Source of the DNA: Cellulosilyticum sp.
Lineage (GTDB): Bacteria; Bacillota; Clostridia; Lachnospirales; Cellulosilyticaceae
Reading direction: 5' to 3'
NCBI GenBank assembly: GCA_015058045.1
Contig: SVDC01000007.1
Coordinates: 64,862 to 100,644, forward strand
Length of the DNA stretch: 35,783 nucleotides
The notes beneath the pieces were generated by a model. That model was not told where the DNA came from. It saw only the letters and a list, made by a program, of their open reading frames with translations, and did not search any database. The stretch's first letter is position 1, and every line of letters starts with the position of its first letter. Below are positions 7,728 to 15,643 of the stretch, piece by piece. Made by a program: the position numbers and the translations under genes.

Positions 7728-9602
7728 CTATTCGCTCTCTTTCTCAAATATTGTTAAAAGTTCATTTGTAATACTACCTGCATCTAAGTGTTCTCTTTCA
7801 AATAGAGCTTCTACCTTACCATGCGGTACAATGCCTGATTGGTGTCCAAAACATTTTCCTTTCACCTTTGCTTCCATTAAAGCAAGTTGTGCAAATACCT
7901 TTTCACCAAATCCTCCTTGTATTATACCATCTTCTAAAGTAAACAGGTAGTGATAAGACTCAGCTAGCTTAGCGATATCTGCTTTATTTACAGGACATAC
8001 ACATGGTGCTTCAATAACAGCCACCTCATAACCTTTCTCCTTAAGAAGTTCACTTACCTTAAGGGCTGTTTCTACCATACGTCCTACAGCCAATATAGCC
8101 ATATTATTACCATTCTTCAAACTTCTAAACTCTAAATCTTCAAAATTATTCTTATATTCAATCCCTAAAGAAGTGGTACCTCTTGGATAACGAATTGCAA
8201 TAGGACCTTTATGAACCAGTGCATACTCTAACGCTGCCTCCATTTCTTCTGGCATTTTAGGTGCAAGCACTGTCATATTAGGCATACTACCTAAAAAGGC
8301 TATATCATATAATCCATGATGCGTTGGTCCGTCTTCTCCCACTAGCCCAGCACGATCCACACCTAAAATAACATTTAAATTTTGTAAGCATACATCATGC
8401 AAAATCTGATCATATGCACGTTGTAAGAAGGAAGAGTATATGGCCACAACTGGCTTATAGCCTTCACTGGCCATACCTGCTGCAAAGGTAAGTGCATGCT
8501 CCTCAGCAATTCCCACATCAAAGAATCGACGTGGGTAAGCTTTTGCAAAATCGCGTAGTCCTGTTCCTTCTGGCATAGCTGCGGTAATAGCTACTACCTT
8601 TTCATTTCTGTCAGCTGCATTTAACACAGATGCTCCAAAGGCACTTGAAAAACTTTGTCCACTAGACTTAGAGTTACCTTCTCCTGTACGAATACAAAAT
8701 GGACTAACCCCGTGAAATTCAGCTGGTCTTTCTTCAGCTAACGCATATCCTTTTCCCTTTTTTGATTTCACATGAATAAGAATAGGCCCTCGCATTGTTT
8801 TCGCATTTTTTAAGATTTCAATAAGCTCCTGGGTATCGTGTCCATCCACTGGTCCTAGATAAGTAAAACCAAGTTGTTCAAATAATGTGTTTTCAATAAC
8901 AAAACTTTTAACACTTTCCTTTGTCTTTTTAATGGTACGCACCATATGTTCTCCTACAACAGGTACCTTATGAAGTACATCTTCTACATCTTCTTTCACT
9001 TTTAAATAATCTTTGCTAGAACGTAATTTATTTAAATAGCGACCAATTCCACCTACATTTTTAGAAATTGACATTTCATTATCATTTAAAATAACGATCA
9101 AATGACTATGTGCACGTGCTGCATTATTTAAAGCCTCAAATGCCATGCCTCCTGTTAGCGCACCATCTCCAATAATGGCAACAACTTGATGATCTTCTCC
9201 TTTTAAGTCTCTTGCCTTGGCCATACCTAATGCTGCCGAAATTGAAGTAGAACTATGTCCTGTTTCAAATACATCATGTTCACTTTCCTTACGTTTTGGG
9301 AAACCACTCATGCCATCTAATTGACGTAGATGTTTAAATCCACTTCTACGCCCTGTTAAAATTTTATGCACATATGCTTGATGTCCTACATCCCAAACAA
9401 ACTTGTCTTTTGGTGAATTAAAGACATAGTGTAGTGCAATTGTTAATTCTACAACCCCTAAGTTAGAGGCTAAATGTCCACCTGTCTTGGATAAGGATTG
9501 AATTAAAAAAGTGCGGACGTCTTTTGCCAATACATCCAATTCTTCAACACTTAATTTCTTTACGTCTTCCGGACTATGAATGGTCTTTAATAATTCTAAC
9601 AT
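7728..9602 (-). CDS. dxs: 1-deoxy-D-xylulose-5-phosphate synthase
   Basis: First enzyme of the MEP isoprenoid pathway. It condenses pyruvate and glyceraldehyde 3-phosphate using thiamine diphosphate. The 624-residue protein shows the substrate-site HLASNLGVVELTIALHYVF, the ThDP-binding IIGDGALTGGMAFEALNNA, the transketolase pyrimidine domain with the catalytic Glu in VGIAEEHALTFAAGMA, and DRAGLVGEDGPTHHG. AAGGAGA stands about 10 bases before the ATG. It lies downstream of the OLE-oapA unit and its terminator, so it needs read-through or its own promoter. I could not identify a clear promoter in 9603-9705. With ispA upstream it ties the locus to isoprenoid synthesis. Confidence 0.98.
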   Translation of the reverse strand: MLELLKTIHSPEDVKKLSVEELDVLAKDVRTFLIQSLSKTGGHLASNLGVVELTIALHYVFNSPKDKFVWDVGHQAYVHKILTGRRSGFKHLRQLDGMSGFPKRKESEHDVFETGHSSTSISAALGMAKARDLKGEDHQVVAIIGDGALTGGMAFEALNNAARAHSHLIVILNDNEMSISKNVGGIGRYLNKLRSSKDYLKVKEDVEDVLHKVPVVGEHMVRTIKKTKESVKSFVIENTLFEQLGFTYLGPVDGHDTQELIEILKNAKTMRGPILIHVKSKKGKGYALAEERPAEFHGVSPFCIRTGEGNSKSSGQSFSSAFGASVLNAADRNEKVVAITAAMPEGTGLRDFAKAYPRRFFDVGIAEEHALTFAAGMASEGYKPVVAIYSSFLQRAYDQILHDVCLQNLNVILGVDRAGLVGEDGPTHHGLYDIAFLGSMPNMTVLAPKMPEEMEAALEYALVHKGPIAIRYPRGTTSLGIEYKNNFEDLEFRSLKNGNNMAILAVGRMVETALKVSELLKEKGYEVAVIEAPCVCPVNKADIAKLAESYHYLFTLEDGIIQGGFGEKVFAQLALMEAKVKGKCFGHQSGIVPHGKVEALFEREHLDAGSITNELLTIFEKESE

Positions 9603-9705
9603 TTGATTTTTGTTCTCCTTTATATTGACTCCAAATAAATACTACATATCTTTGCCTTTTTTCTAGGCATTTTCTATTAATTTGCTATTTTGTATTCTCT
9701 TACTT

Positions 9706-9737
9706 AAAAAAATGACAACCTTTTTAGATTGCCATTT
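9706..9737 (-). terminator. Terminator after oapA
   Basis: On the minus strand, arms at 9726-9737 and 9710-9721 form a 12-bp stem with two G-U pairs and an AAAA loop, followed by a U-run. It starts 3 bases after the oapA stop and would end the OLE-oapA transcript before dxs. Confidence 0.85.
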
Positions 9738-9739
9738 GA

Positions 9740-10312
9740 CTACTTTTTATTATGCTTTAACTTTTTTACATAGTACATGACTATACCTACATAATACACA
9801 ATATAACGGGCTCTCGCAATAGCAAAACCTTTACCAATTGCTTTCCCTCCAACGGTTAATGCAGCAACAAATCCACTCATGGCAATGGATAGCAGAACAG
9901 ACTGTATCCCAAATCCGCTTTCTATAGAAAGTACAATAGCACTAGCTGTACTTCCTGAAATAATACCACATATATCTCCAATGACATCATTAAATAAATT
10001 AGCAACCATAGGTGCATTTCGAATAAGTACAATGCTTTCTTTTGCACCTTTTACCCTAGAAGCCGCCATGGAATGAAAACTTATTTCATCTACAGCAACA
10101 ACTGCATTGCCAATTCCATCACAGATAATCCCTATAATGATAATACTAATTAATAAAAAAAAGGCAATTAATAAAGGTACATCTCCTAATAGTACCTCAA
10201 ATATATAACTAAAAAATGTGGCGATGATAAAAGTAATTCCTATAATTAATAATACCGTTTTAGGACTTTGTTTTTTAACTTTTACTTGCTTAAATTTAAT
10301 TCTTTTAATCAT
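9740..10312 (-). CDS. oapA: OLE-associated membrane protein OapA (DUF21/CNNM-like)
   Basis: A 190-residue polytopic membrane protein with a basic N-terminus (MIKRIKFKQVKVKKQ) and four hydrophobic segments, at about 19-38, 43-66, 113-135 and 138-155, plus a weaker one near 170-182. The stretch VDEISFHSMAASRVKGAKES, then RNAPMVANLFNDVIGD, resembles the DUF21 core of CNNM/CorC magnesium transport proteins. Family knowledge: the gene directly downstream of OLE RNA encodes OapA, which binds OLE and holds it at the membrane. Position is the strongest argument here: it starts 33 bases after the OLE 3' end and lies before dxs. AGGAG precedes the ATG by 8 bases. The basic N-terminus could contact RNA; that is inference. 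Confidence 0.87.
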   Translation of the reverse strand: MIKRIKFKQVKVKKQSPKTVLLIIGITFIIATFFSYIFEVLLGDVPLLIAFFLLISIIIIGIICDGIGNAVVAVDEISFHSMAASRVKGAKESIVLIRNAPMVANLFNDVIGDICGIISGSTASAIVLSIESGFGIQSVLLSIAMSGFVAALTVGGKAIGKGFAIARARYIVYYVGIVMYYVKKLKHNKK

Positions 10313-10345
10313 ATTTAAGCTCCTTCTTATTCAACTCATCACAAA

Positions 10346-10951
10346 CTTTTCAAAATCAAGACAATAATATTTGTAAATTTTGTGGTATATAGTCTGGCAG
10401 GTTTTCCCAAGTCCCTACTTTCTTGTCGCCAAAAAAGTGATTTCTCTTTAAAGAAACTTTCCTAGCTTCACAGGCTAGGACGCCAGATCGCCTTAAAGCC
10501 ACACTGTAATCCAAATATTATCTTCATTAGAAACGGTCTAGAAGTTTTCCTTTTACAATCTAAGCTACTCCTATCCTCTTTTGCAAATAAGGTTTCTACC
10601 CACAATCCAAACCTAATCTTTGGCCGAAGATTAGGCTTGTAAATGAGTATCCCCCTTTCATCACTCAAGGAAGGCTACTCTACCCACAGCTAGACACCGC
10701 ATGGTAGGTTTCATCCTAAGTCGTACATTAAGCCCATGGCTTAATGCACAATCATAGGTCTCCACGGTAAGTGGGTCAACGCCCATATGCCCTTATGGAT
10801 CGCCCACAAACCTTAACTCCCAGTATCAGCCCATAACGGGGCGTCACAAGCCAACACCAGGAACTTCATCGATATGCCCTTAAACGGATTTTTAGCCCCG
10901 TCTTCAGAATAACCTAAATTGACTAGAATACCGCATCTTGACTTTGAAAAG
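10346..10951 (-). ncRNA. ole: OLE RNA (ornate large extremophilic RNA)
   Basis: A gene-free stretch of about 606 nt with dense RNA structure, matching OLE in length (about 610 nt), location (between ispA and oapA-dxs) and partner gene. Both ends pair: the 5' arm at 10935-10951 and the 3' arm at 10346-10362 form 17 continuous base pairs with two G-U. Internal hairpins include a 12-bp stem at 10723-10749, a 13-bp stem at 10608-10639 and a 6-bp stem at 10461-10479. The purine-rich conserved-looking blocks GACCCACTTACCGTGGAGAC and AAGGGCATATGGGCG recall the OLE consensus, from memory. No terminator lies at its 3' end, so it is probably processed from a longer oapA transcript. OLE binds OapA at the membrane and has been linked to stress tolerance and magnesium homeostasis. 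Confidence 0.92.
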
Positions 10952-10980
10952 CATGTCATCAGTTGTACTTTATAAAAGTA

Positions 10981-11017
10981 GCAAAGTGAACTTCGATTGA
11001 TTTAAAATTCACCTTGC
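10981..11017 (-). promoter_or_regulatory. Hairpin between the PAP2-like gene and OLE
   Basis: GCAAAGTGAA (10981-10990) pairs with TTCACCTTGC (11008-11017) as 10 bp with one wobble and a 17-base loop. On the minus strand CTACTTTTAT follows, a weak U-tract. It could be a leaky terminator or a processing site 30 bases before OLE. A -10-like TATAAA lies just after it, but no good -35 is visible. Confidence 0.45.
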
Positions 11018-11051
11018 CCCTATATATTTTTACACCAATCTCTCTACTTTA

Positions 11052-11498
11052 TTATAAAAAACAAAGAATAGAAACAATAAGTCCTAAAATACCACCTGCC
11101 AAAACTTGGATTGGTGTATGACCTAAAATTTCTTTTAAGCGCTCTTCAGGATTGAGATCTGAATTTTCTAGCACTTGTATAATTTGATTAATGACTGCTG
11201 CTTGCTTCCCTGCTTCTAATCTCACATTGGCTGCATCATACATTACAATAAAACTAAATACCATGGCAATCGCAAAATACACACTATCAAATCCATATAA
11301 TTGACCTACACTACCCGCTAATGCCATCACAAATGAACTATGAGAACTTGGCATTCCCCCGGAAGCCCAAAATTTAGTAAGGTCTAAACGATGTTCTTGT
11401 AATAGTGTTACCACTATTTTTAAGAACTGTGCAATAAACCAACTTAATACCGCTACCCATAGAATTTTATTACTAAAAAGTTCAGCTAAAGCATTCAT
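11052..11498 (-). CDS. Divergent PAP2 family membrane protein (DUF212, YuiD-like)
   Basis: A 148-residue integral membrane protein of the divergent PAP2 group. The motif GGMPSSHSSFVMAL (about 48-61) corresponds to the phosphatase PSGH-type motif in this family. DAANVRLEAGKQAAVINQII and LGHTPIQVLAGGILGL near the C-terminus are also typical. Hydrophobic segments lie at about 10-30, 52-70, 73-90 and 130-148. Members may dephosphorylate lipid pyrophosphates, but activity is not proven for this group. Placed 10 bases after ispA, it could act on prenyl diphosphates; that is inference from position. It ends about 100 bases before the OLE RNA. Confidence 0.9.
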   Translation of the reverse strand: MNALAELFSNKILWVAVLSWFIAQFLKIVVTLLQEHRLDLTKFWASGGMPSSHSSFVMALAGSVGQLYGFDSVYFAIAMVFSFIVMYDAANVRLEAGKQAAVINQIIQVLENSDLNPEERLKEILGHTPIQVLAGGILGLIVSILCFL

Positions 11499-11508
11499 TC
11501 ATCCACCC

Positions 11509-12384
11509 TCAATTTCTTCTTTTGATGAGCTGCATTGCAATCTGTTCTAAAAGATGGGTATCGCCTTCTATTTGATTTAATAACCCAATTGCTTTAGTTG
11601 TAAGCTCTTCGGCAATTTTATAACATTCTTCTACACTATAAAAACTTAAATACGTATTTTTGTGATTCTCCATATCACTTCCAATAGGTTTTCCTAGTTC
11701 CTCCATGGTTGATGTAGCATCTAAGATATCATCGACAATTTGAAAAACTTTACCTATGTATTTTCCATACGCTTCAAGAAGACTAATCTCTCTTGCCGAA
11801 CCACCTGCTAATACAGCTCCCATTTTTGTTGCAGCTGCAATTAACGCACCTGTTTTGTTTAAGTGAATTATATCTAAGGTATCTTTATCGATCACCTTAT
11901 TTTCACTTTGCATATCTAATACTTGACCACCTATCATACCTTCTACACCACTCGCACTAGCTAAAATGCATGCTGCATGTACACGCTCCTGACCTCCGTG
12001 TGTTAAGACATCTTGGAGCATCATATGAAAAGCTTCTGTTAATAATCCATCACCTGCTAAGATTGCTATAGCCTCACCAAATACCTTATGATTAGTCAGT
12101 TTACCACGTCTATAATCATCATTGTCCATGGCTGGTAAATCATCATGAACTAAGGAATAAGTGTGAATCATCTCAATAGCACATAAATAAGCGTCAATGG
12201 ATTCTTTTCCACCCACTGCTTCATAACAAAGTTGCATGAGAATAGGTCTAATACGTTTACCACCTGCCTCTAGGCTATAGTGCATGGCATCATAGATGGT
12301 TTCAAAATAACCCGTTCTTTTAGGCAAATACTCACTAAGTGCTGTATTCACATGAGTCACATAAGAACTCATTTCTACTGCCAT
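11509..12384 (-). CDS. ispA: Polyprenyl (farnesyl/geranyl) diphosphate synthase
   Basis: Trans-isoprenyl diphosphate synthase that extends DMAPP/GPP with IPP. GGKRIRPIL (41-49) begins the fold. The first aspartate-rich motif is LVHDDLPAMDNDD (Asp81, Asp82 and Asp87, the bacterial short-chain type with a two-residue insert) and the second is VDDILD (218-222). The length of 291 residues is usual for IspA. Farnesyl diphosphate is the likely main product, inferred from the FARM type. The ATG overlaps the xseB stop by one base (TAATG), indicating translational coupling. It is the gene classically found just upstream of the OLE region. Confidence 0.96.
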   Translation of the reverse strand: MAVEMSSYVTHVNTALSEYLPKRTGYFETIYDAMHYSLEAGGKRIRPILMQLCYEAVGGKESIDAYLCAIEMIHTYSLVHDDLPAMDNDDYRRGKLTNHKVFGEAIAILAGDGLLTEAFHMMLQDVLTHGGQERVHAACILASASGVEGMIGGQVLDMQSENKVIDKDTLDIIHLNKTGALIAAATKMGAVLAGGSAREISLLEAYGKYIGKVFQIVDDILDATSTMEELGKPIGSDMENHKNTYLSFYSVEECYKIAEELTTKAIGLLNQIEGDTHLLEQIAMQLIKRRN

Positions 12385-12608
12385 TAGCTTTCCCCCTCTT
12401 CAAATTTTTTATAATGTGCATCCTCGTACACATAGATTTCATGTTCTGCTTTTTTGAGCACTTCCATACAATAAGCAGCTAAATCCATGCCTTTTTTGTA
12501 TTCCTTAATGCTTTCTTCTAAAGTGATATCGCCCTCTTCAAGACGTTTCACACTTGCTTCCAGTTCTAAAATTGCTTTTTCAAAATTTTTGTCTGATTTT
12601 CTTGGCAT
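12384..12608 (-). CDS. xseB: Exodeoxyribonuclease VII small subunit
   Basis: A 74-residue helical protein with the family pattern NFEKAILELEASVKRLEEGD then LTLEESIKEYKKGMDLA, read here as ITLEESIKEYKKGMDLAAYC. Several XseB subunits bind XseA to form the single-strand-specific nuclease. AAGGAG precedes the ATG. It starts 4 bases after xseA and overlaps ispA by one base. Confidence 0.96.
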   Translation of the reverse strand: MPRKSDKNFEKAILELEASVKRLEEGDITLEESIKEYKKGMDLAAYCMEVLKKAEHEIYVYEDAHYKKFEEGES

Positions 12609-12612
12609 CTTC

Positions 12613-13809
12613 TTACTCCTTCATACACACTTTAGCTTTAAACTGACCATCTGTCACTGTAATTTCTACAATATCACCTGGTGTTACTTCTTTAACAGAT
12701 TTTACCAGATATTCCTCTTTACTGACTAAACTATAGCCTCTTTTTAACGTGCTAAGTGGGGATAATCGTTCTAAATTATGCACTGCTATTTCATAACGCT
12801 TTTGATGAACGCCTAATAATCTTTCATAAGCATGACTTAGTTTATAAGAATAGTCATCAATGGTTTGCATCTTAGTTTTATAAAACAAGTCTTTTTTCGC
12901 AAATACAGGACGTGACATAAGATATTCTAACTGACGACGTGCTGCCCCTGTCTTAGCTTCCATACGGATACTAAGTGTATGTTTATAATTTAAAACCATT
13001 TCCATCCACTCCTCTTGTGAAGGAACAACCAGTTCTGCCGCTGCTGAAGGAGTAGCAGCCCTCTTATCACTTACAAAATCGGAAATCGTAAAGTCCACCT
13101 CATGCCCAACAGCAGATACCACTGGAATATGAGAAGCAGCAATAGCTCTTGCAACAGCTTCTTCATTGAATGCCCATAAATCTTCTATGGAGCCGCCTCC
13201 TCGTCCCAATATAATCACATCTACTCTTTTTTCTTCATTAGCAACACGCAGGGCTTCTACAATTTCTGCCACTGCATATTCCCCTTGAACATGGGTTGGA
13301 TAAATTGTAAGGGGAATACCTGGATTTCTACGTCTTGCTACCTGGATAATATCCCTAACTGCCGCACCTGTTTGTGAAGTAATGATCCCTACATTTTTAG
13401 GAAAACGAGGAATTGGCTTTTTTAAATCCTCATCAAATAATCCTTCCTGAGCAAGCTGAGCTTTGAGCCTTTCAAAGCGTTCATATAAAAGCCCTTTACC
13501 TTGCTTTTCTATATCAAAAACGTAAGCTTGATAAGCGCCTGTTTTCTCATAAATAGTGATACGCACTCTAGCATAAATTTTCATACCTTCTTCTAAACGA
13601 AAAGAAAGACGCCTAGCATCCCTTTCAAACATAACTGATTGAAGGCTTGCTCGTGCATCTTTAATCGTAAAATAAACATGACCAGAATGGTGATACTTAC
13701 AGTTAGAGACTTCACCTTGAAGCCAAAGGTCACTAAGCGTATAATCCTCTTCAATTAATCGACTCACATATTGATTAACTTCCCATACCGATACAATTTT
13801 TCTTTTCAT
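12613..13809 (-). CDS. xseA: Exodeoxyribonuclease VII large subunit
   Basis: Catalytic subunit of exonuclease VII, which digests single-stranded DNA from both ends. The N-terminal OB fold (about 1-100) includes WLQGEVSNCKYHHSGHVYFT. The catalytic domain contains KNVGIITSQTGAAVRDII, VIILGRGGGSIEDLWAFNEE and VVSAVGHEVDFTISDFVSD, followed by RAATPSAAAELVVP. A helical C-terminal region for XseB contacts ends in the SPLSTLKRGYSLV segment. Its 398 residues are at the short end of the family. GAGG lies before the ATG, and it starts 2 bases after the nusB stop. Confidence 0.97.
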   Translation of the reverse strand: MKRKIVSVWEVNQYVSRLIEEDYTLSDLWLQGEVSNCKYHHSGHVYFTIKDARASLQSVMFERDARRLSFRLEEGMKIYARVRITIYEKTGAYQAYVFDIEKQGKGLLYERFERLKAQLAQEGLFDEDLKKPIPRFPKNVGIITSQTGAAVRDIIQVARRRNPGIPLTIYPTHVQGEYAVAEIVEALRVANEEKRVDVIILGRGGGSIEDLWAFNEEAVARAIAASHIPVVSAVGHEVDFTISDFVSDKRAATPSAAAELVVPSQEEWMEMVLNYKHTLSIRMEAKTGAARRQLEYLMSRPVFAKKDLFYKTKMQTIDDYSYKLSHAYERLLGVHQKRYEIAVHNLERLSPLSTLKRGYSLVSKEEYLVKSVKEVTPGDIVEITVTDGQFKAKVCMKE

Positions 13810-13811
13810 GA

Positions 13812-14231
13812 TTAAACCTCAGTTTCTTTAATCACGCTACCTAAAATACCATTAATAAACTTAGGAGATTTTTCAGTACTAAATATTTTTGCAATTTCAA
13901 CTGCTTCGTTTACTGCTACTTTTTGTGGTACATCTGTATATTTAAGCTCATAAATTGCAAGGCGTAAAATACTTAAATCTACTTTCGCAATACGGCTAAA
14001 TGACCAGTTTGTTGCATGTTTTTCAATGACTACATCAATTTCATTAAGATGCTCATACACGCCAAAGTAAAGTGACTCCATAAAGCTAATCACTGCTTTG
14101 TTATTTTTCTTTTCTTCTTGATCCATTTCTTTTATTGTATCGTAAATAATACGCTCTCTTTCAGTCTCATCATGAAAGTTTCCTTCGTATAACATTTGCA
14201 TTACGATTTCTCTCGCATTACGTCTAGTCAT
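13812..14231 (-). CDS. nusB: Transcription antitermination factor NusB
   Basis: An all-helical protein of 139 residues that binds boxA RNA with S10 (NusE) in rRNA antitermination. RNAREIVMQMLYEGNF opens the protein. DVVIEKHATNWSFSRIAKVDLSILRLAIYEL and VAVNEAVEIAKIFSTEKSPK then FINGILG are the conserved blocks. AAGGAGG before the ATG lies directly against the tail of a terminator-like hairpin that separates it from the Asp23-family gene, so its expression may depend on read-through. Confidence 0.97.
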   Translation of the reverse strand: MTRRNAREIVMQMLYEGNFHDETERERIIYDTIKEMDQEEKKNNKAVISFMESLYFGVYEHLNEIDVVIEKHATNWSFSRIAKVDLSILRLAIYELKYTDVPQKVAVNEAVEIAKIFSTEKSPKFINGILGSVIKETEV

Positions 14232-14242
14232 TATATCCTCCT

Positions 14243-14284
14243 TAAAAATAAAGCCAACTTCCTAATGCTTCCGGAAAGTTGGCT
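14243..14284 (-). terminator. Terminator/attenuator between the Asp23-family gene and nusB
   Basis: On the minus strand AGCCAACTT(T)CC pairs with GGAAGTTGGCT (arms within 14252-14284), followed by TTATTTTT and then, without a gap, the nusB ribosome binding site AAGGAGG. The T-tract makes it a factor-independent terminator. Its place suggests partial termination ahead of nusB. Confidence 0.8.
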
Positions 14285-14295
14285 ATCCCTACCTA

Positions 14296-14676
14296 TTAGG
14301 CTTCTTGTTCTTTATCAAAATGTACACCAACAACATGGATATTTACTGAAATCACATTAAGTCCTGTCATTGTTTCTACTGAATTCTTAACTTTTTCTTG
14401 AGCTTCCTTACAAACCTTTTGAATCTTAACACCGTATTTTACCATGATACCAAGATCAATAAAGACTTCATTTTCACTCACTTCAATTTTAATACCTTTT
14501 GGTCTTTTTTTACCACTAAGTGCTTGCATTAAGTCACCTTTACCTGCAGTTGTTGCAGTAATTCCATCTACTTCCAATGCCGCAATCTCAGCTACGACAG
14601 CAATAACATCATCTGCTATTTGTATTTGATCAACTTCTTCTGTGGTTTCTAGTCCGATTACATTTTGCTCGTCCAT
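14296..14676 (-). CDS. Asp23/Gls24 family protein (YqhY-like)
   Basis: A 126-residue Asp23-family protein: IADDVIAVVAEIAALEVDGI, then GGKR-like KKRPKGIKIEVSENEVFIDL and MVKYGVKIQKVCKEAQEKVK with GLNVISVNIHVVGVHF at the end. Members next to nusB in Firmicutes are called YqhY and have been tied to control of fatty acid synthesis. It is the first gene of the operon that runs to ispA and beyond, with a near-consensus promoter and TAGGAGG before the ATG. The short acidic N-terminus (MDEQNVIGLETTEEVDQ) is variable in the family. Confidence 0.92.
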   Translation of the reverse strand: MDEQNVIGLETTEEVDQIQIADDVIAVVAEIAALEVDGITATTAGKGDLMQALSGKKRPKGIKIEVSENEVFIDLGIMVKYGVKIQKVCKEAQEKVKNSVETMTGLNVISVNIHVVGVHFDKEQEA

Positions 14677-14717
14677 CTCTATACCTCCTATAGGCTATCA
14701 TCTTATCTTATGGTTTT

Positions 14718-14746
14718 ATTATATACAAAAAATACAAGGCTTGCAA
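14718..14746 (-). promoter_or_regulatory. Sigma-A promoter of the Asp23-nusB-xse-ispA operon
   Basis: TTGCAA (14741-14746) and a perfect TATAAT (14718-14723) are spaced by 17 bases, about 40 bases before the start codon of the Asp23-family gene. Confidence 0.82.
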
Positions 14747-14849
14747 TTTTTTTTAGTTTCACCTAACCATTTTTAGGAAATTGCCATCAAATTAGACTTT
14801 TTATTATTTTAAGTATCCCCATTTCAATCAAAATATAACACTTTACTAT

Positions 14850-14897
14850 AAAAACAAAAAATCACCTGTTCTTGGATAATTCCAAGGATAGGTGATT
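14850..14897 (-). terminator. spoIIIA operon terminator
   Basis: On the minus strand AATCACCT-(3)-CTTGG, a 6-base loop, CCAAG-(3)-AGGTGATT, then TTTTGTTTTT: 13 paired positions with a small symmetric internal loop, starting 13 bases after the spoIIIAH stop. Confidence 0.88.
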
Positions 14898-14910
14898 ATC
14901 AATATTTTTA

Positions 14911-15633
14911 CTAATTATTTGCTACACCATTTAAAGGTGTAATATTAATCTTTCCAACACTATAACCTGTTTTACGATTCACAATTTCTTCGATTTGTGC
15001 AATCTCAGTCTCTGTTAATTCTGCTTTATTTACAACAACATCTACTGTATCATCATCTATACGTACATAAACTTCACTAAAACCTTTTGCTTTTAATAAA
15101 GCTTCTGCACTATTTTCTTTTTCAATTCTTTCTTGAATTTCAATAAGATTAGCTGCTGCTTTAGATTTTGCATCTTGATCTAAATTTTCATTAGCTACAT
15201 ATTCTGTTAATTGTTCAACTTGTTGAGCACGACTTTGTTCTCTTAATAATTTCTCTTCAGCAAAATAATTATCTTCTAGATTTTTACTTGCTTCTACTTC
15301 TACATTACCAAACGCTTCTTCAGTTTTTTTAGTAATGGTTGCTGTCATACTTTCTGTATTATTTGCCTCATTTAAAGATAATTCTTCAAGTGATGTGTCT
15401 CCTTCTACTGTATAATCTTCCATATCTGGCGTTTCTACATTTCCATCTACTGCCGCAACTTGTTCGTCATAGCCTGCAAAAAAGTCCACTTCCTCTGGCT
15501 GAGTTATTTCATTTTCTGCTACATAATTTGCCTGAAAACTATCTGGTGTTTCTTGCGTATTTAAGTACGCTGCAATAGCGATCATAAAAACAAGCACGGT
15601 AATGATGATTTGATTTCTTTTCAAATTAAACAT
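14911..15633 (-). CDS. spoIIIAH: Stage III sporulation protein AH
   Basis: Mother-cell half of the SpoIIQ-SpoIIIAH channel that links mother cell and forespore during engulfment. An N-terminal anchor (KRNQIIITVLVFMIAIAAYL) is followed by a long acidic, poorly conserved stalk. The C-terminal ring-building domain (about 165-240) has LLKAKGFSEVYVRIDDDTVD and ETEIAQIEEIVNRKTGYS, the SecretinN/EscJ-like fold of the family. It has 240 residues from the ATG at 15633. An in-frame GTG at 15639 touches AGGAGG and is unlikely to be used. It is last in the operon, 10 bases after spoIIIAG. Confidence 0.95.
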   Translation of the reverse strand: MFNLKRNQIIITVLVFMIAIAAYLNTQETPDSFQANYVAENEITQPEEVDFFAGYDEQVAAVDGNVETPDMEDYTVEGDTSLEELSLNEANNTESMTATITKKTEEAFGNVEVEASKNLEDNYFAEEKLLREQSRAQQVEQLTEYVANENLDQDAKSKAAANLIEIQERIEKENSAEALLKAKGFSEVYVRIDDDTVDVVVNKAELTETEIAQIEEIVNRKTGYSVGKINITPLNGVANN

Positions 15634-15643
15634 ATTCACCCTC

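Noticed and set aside
10468..10668. A 66-codon minus-strand ORF in the region between oapA and the PAP2-like gene
   Set aside because: It lies wholly inside the OLE RNA, its sequence follows the hairpin arms, and no ribosome binding site or family match is visible.
10346..10951. Group II intron, RNase P RNA or tmRNA as the identity of the structured block
   Set aside because: There is no intron domain V or reverse transcriptase, no RNase P core motif and no tRNA-like ends; length, location and the partner gene all fit OLE.
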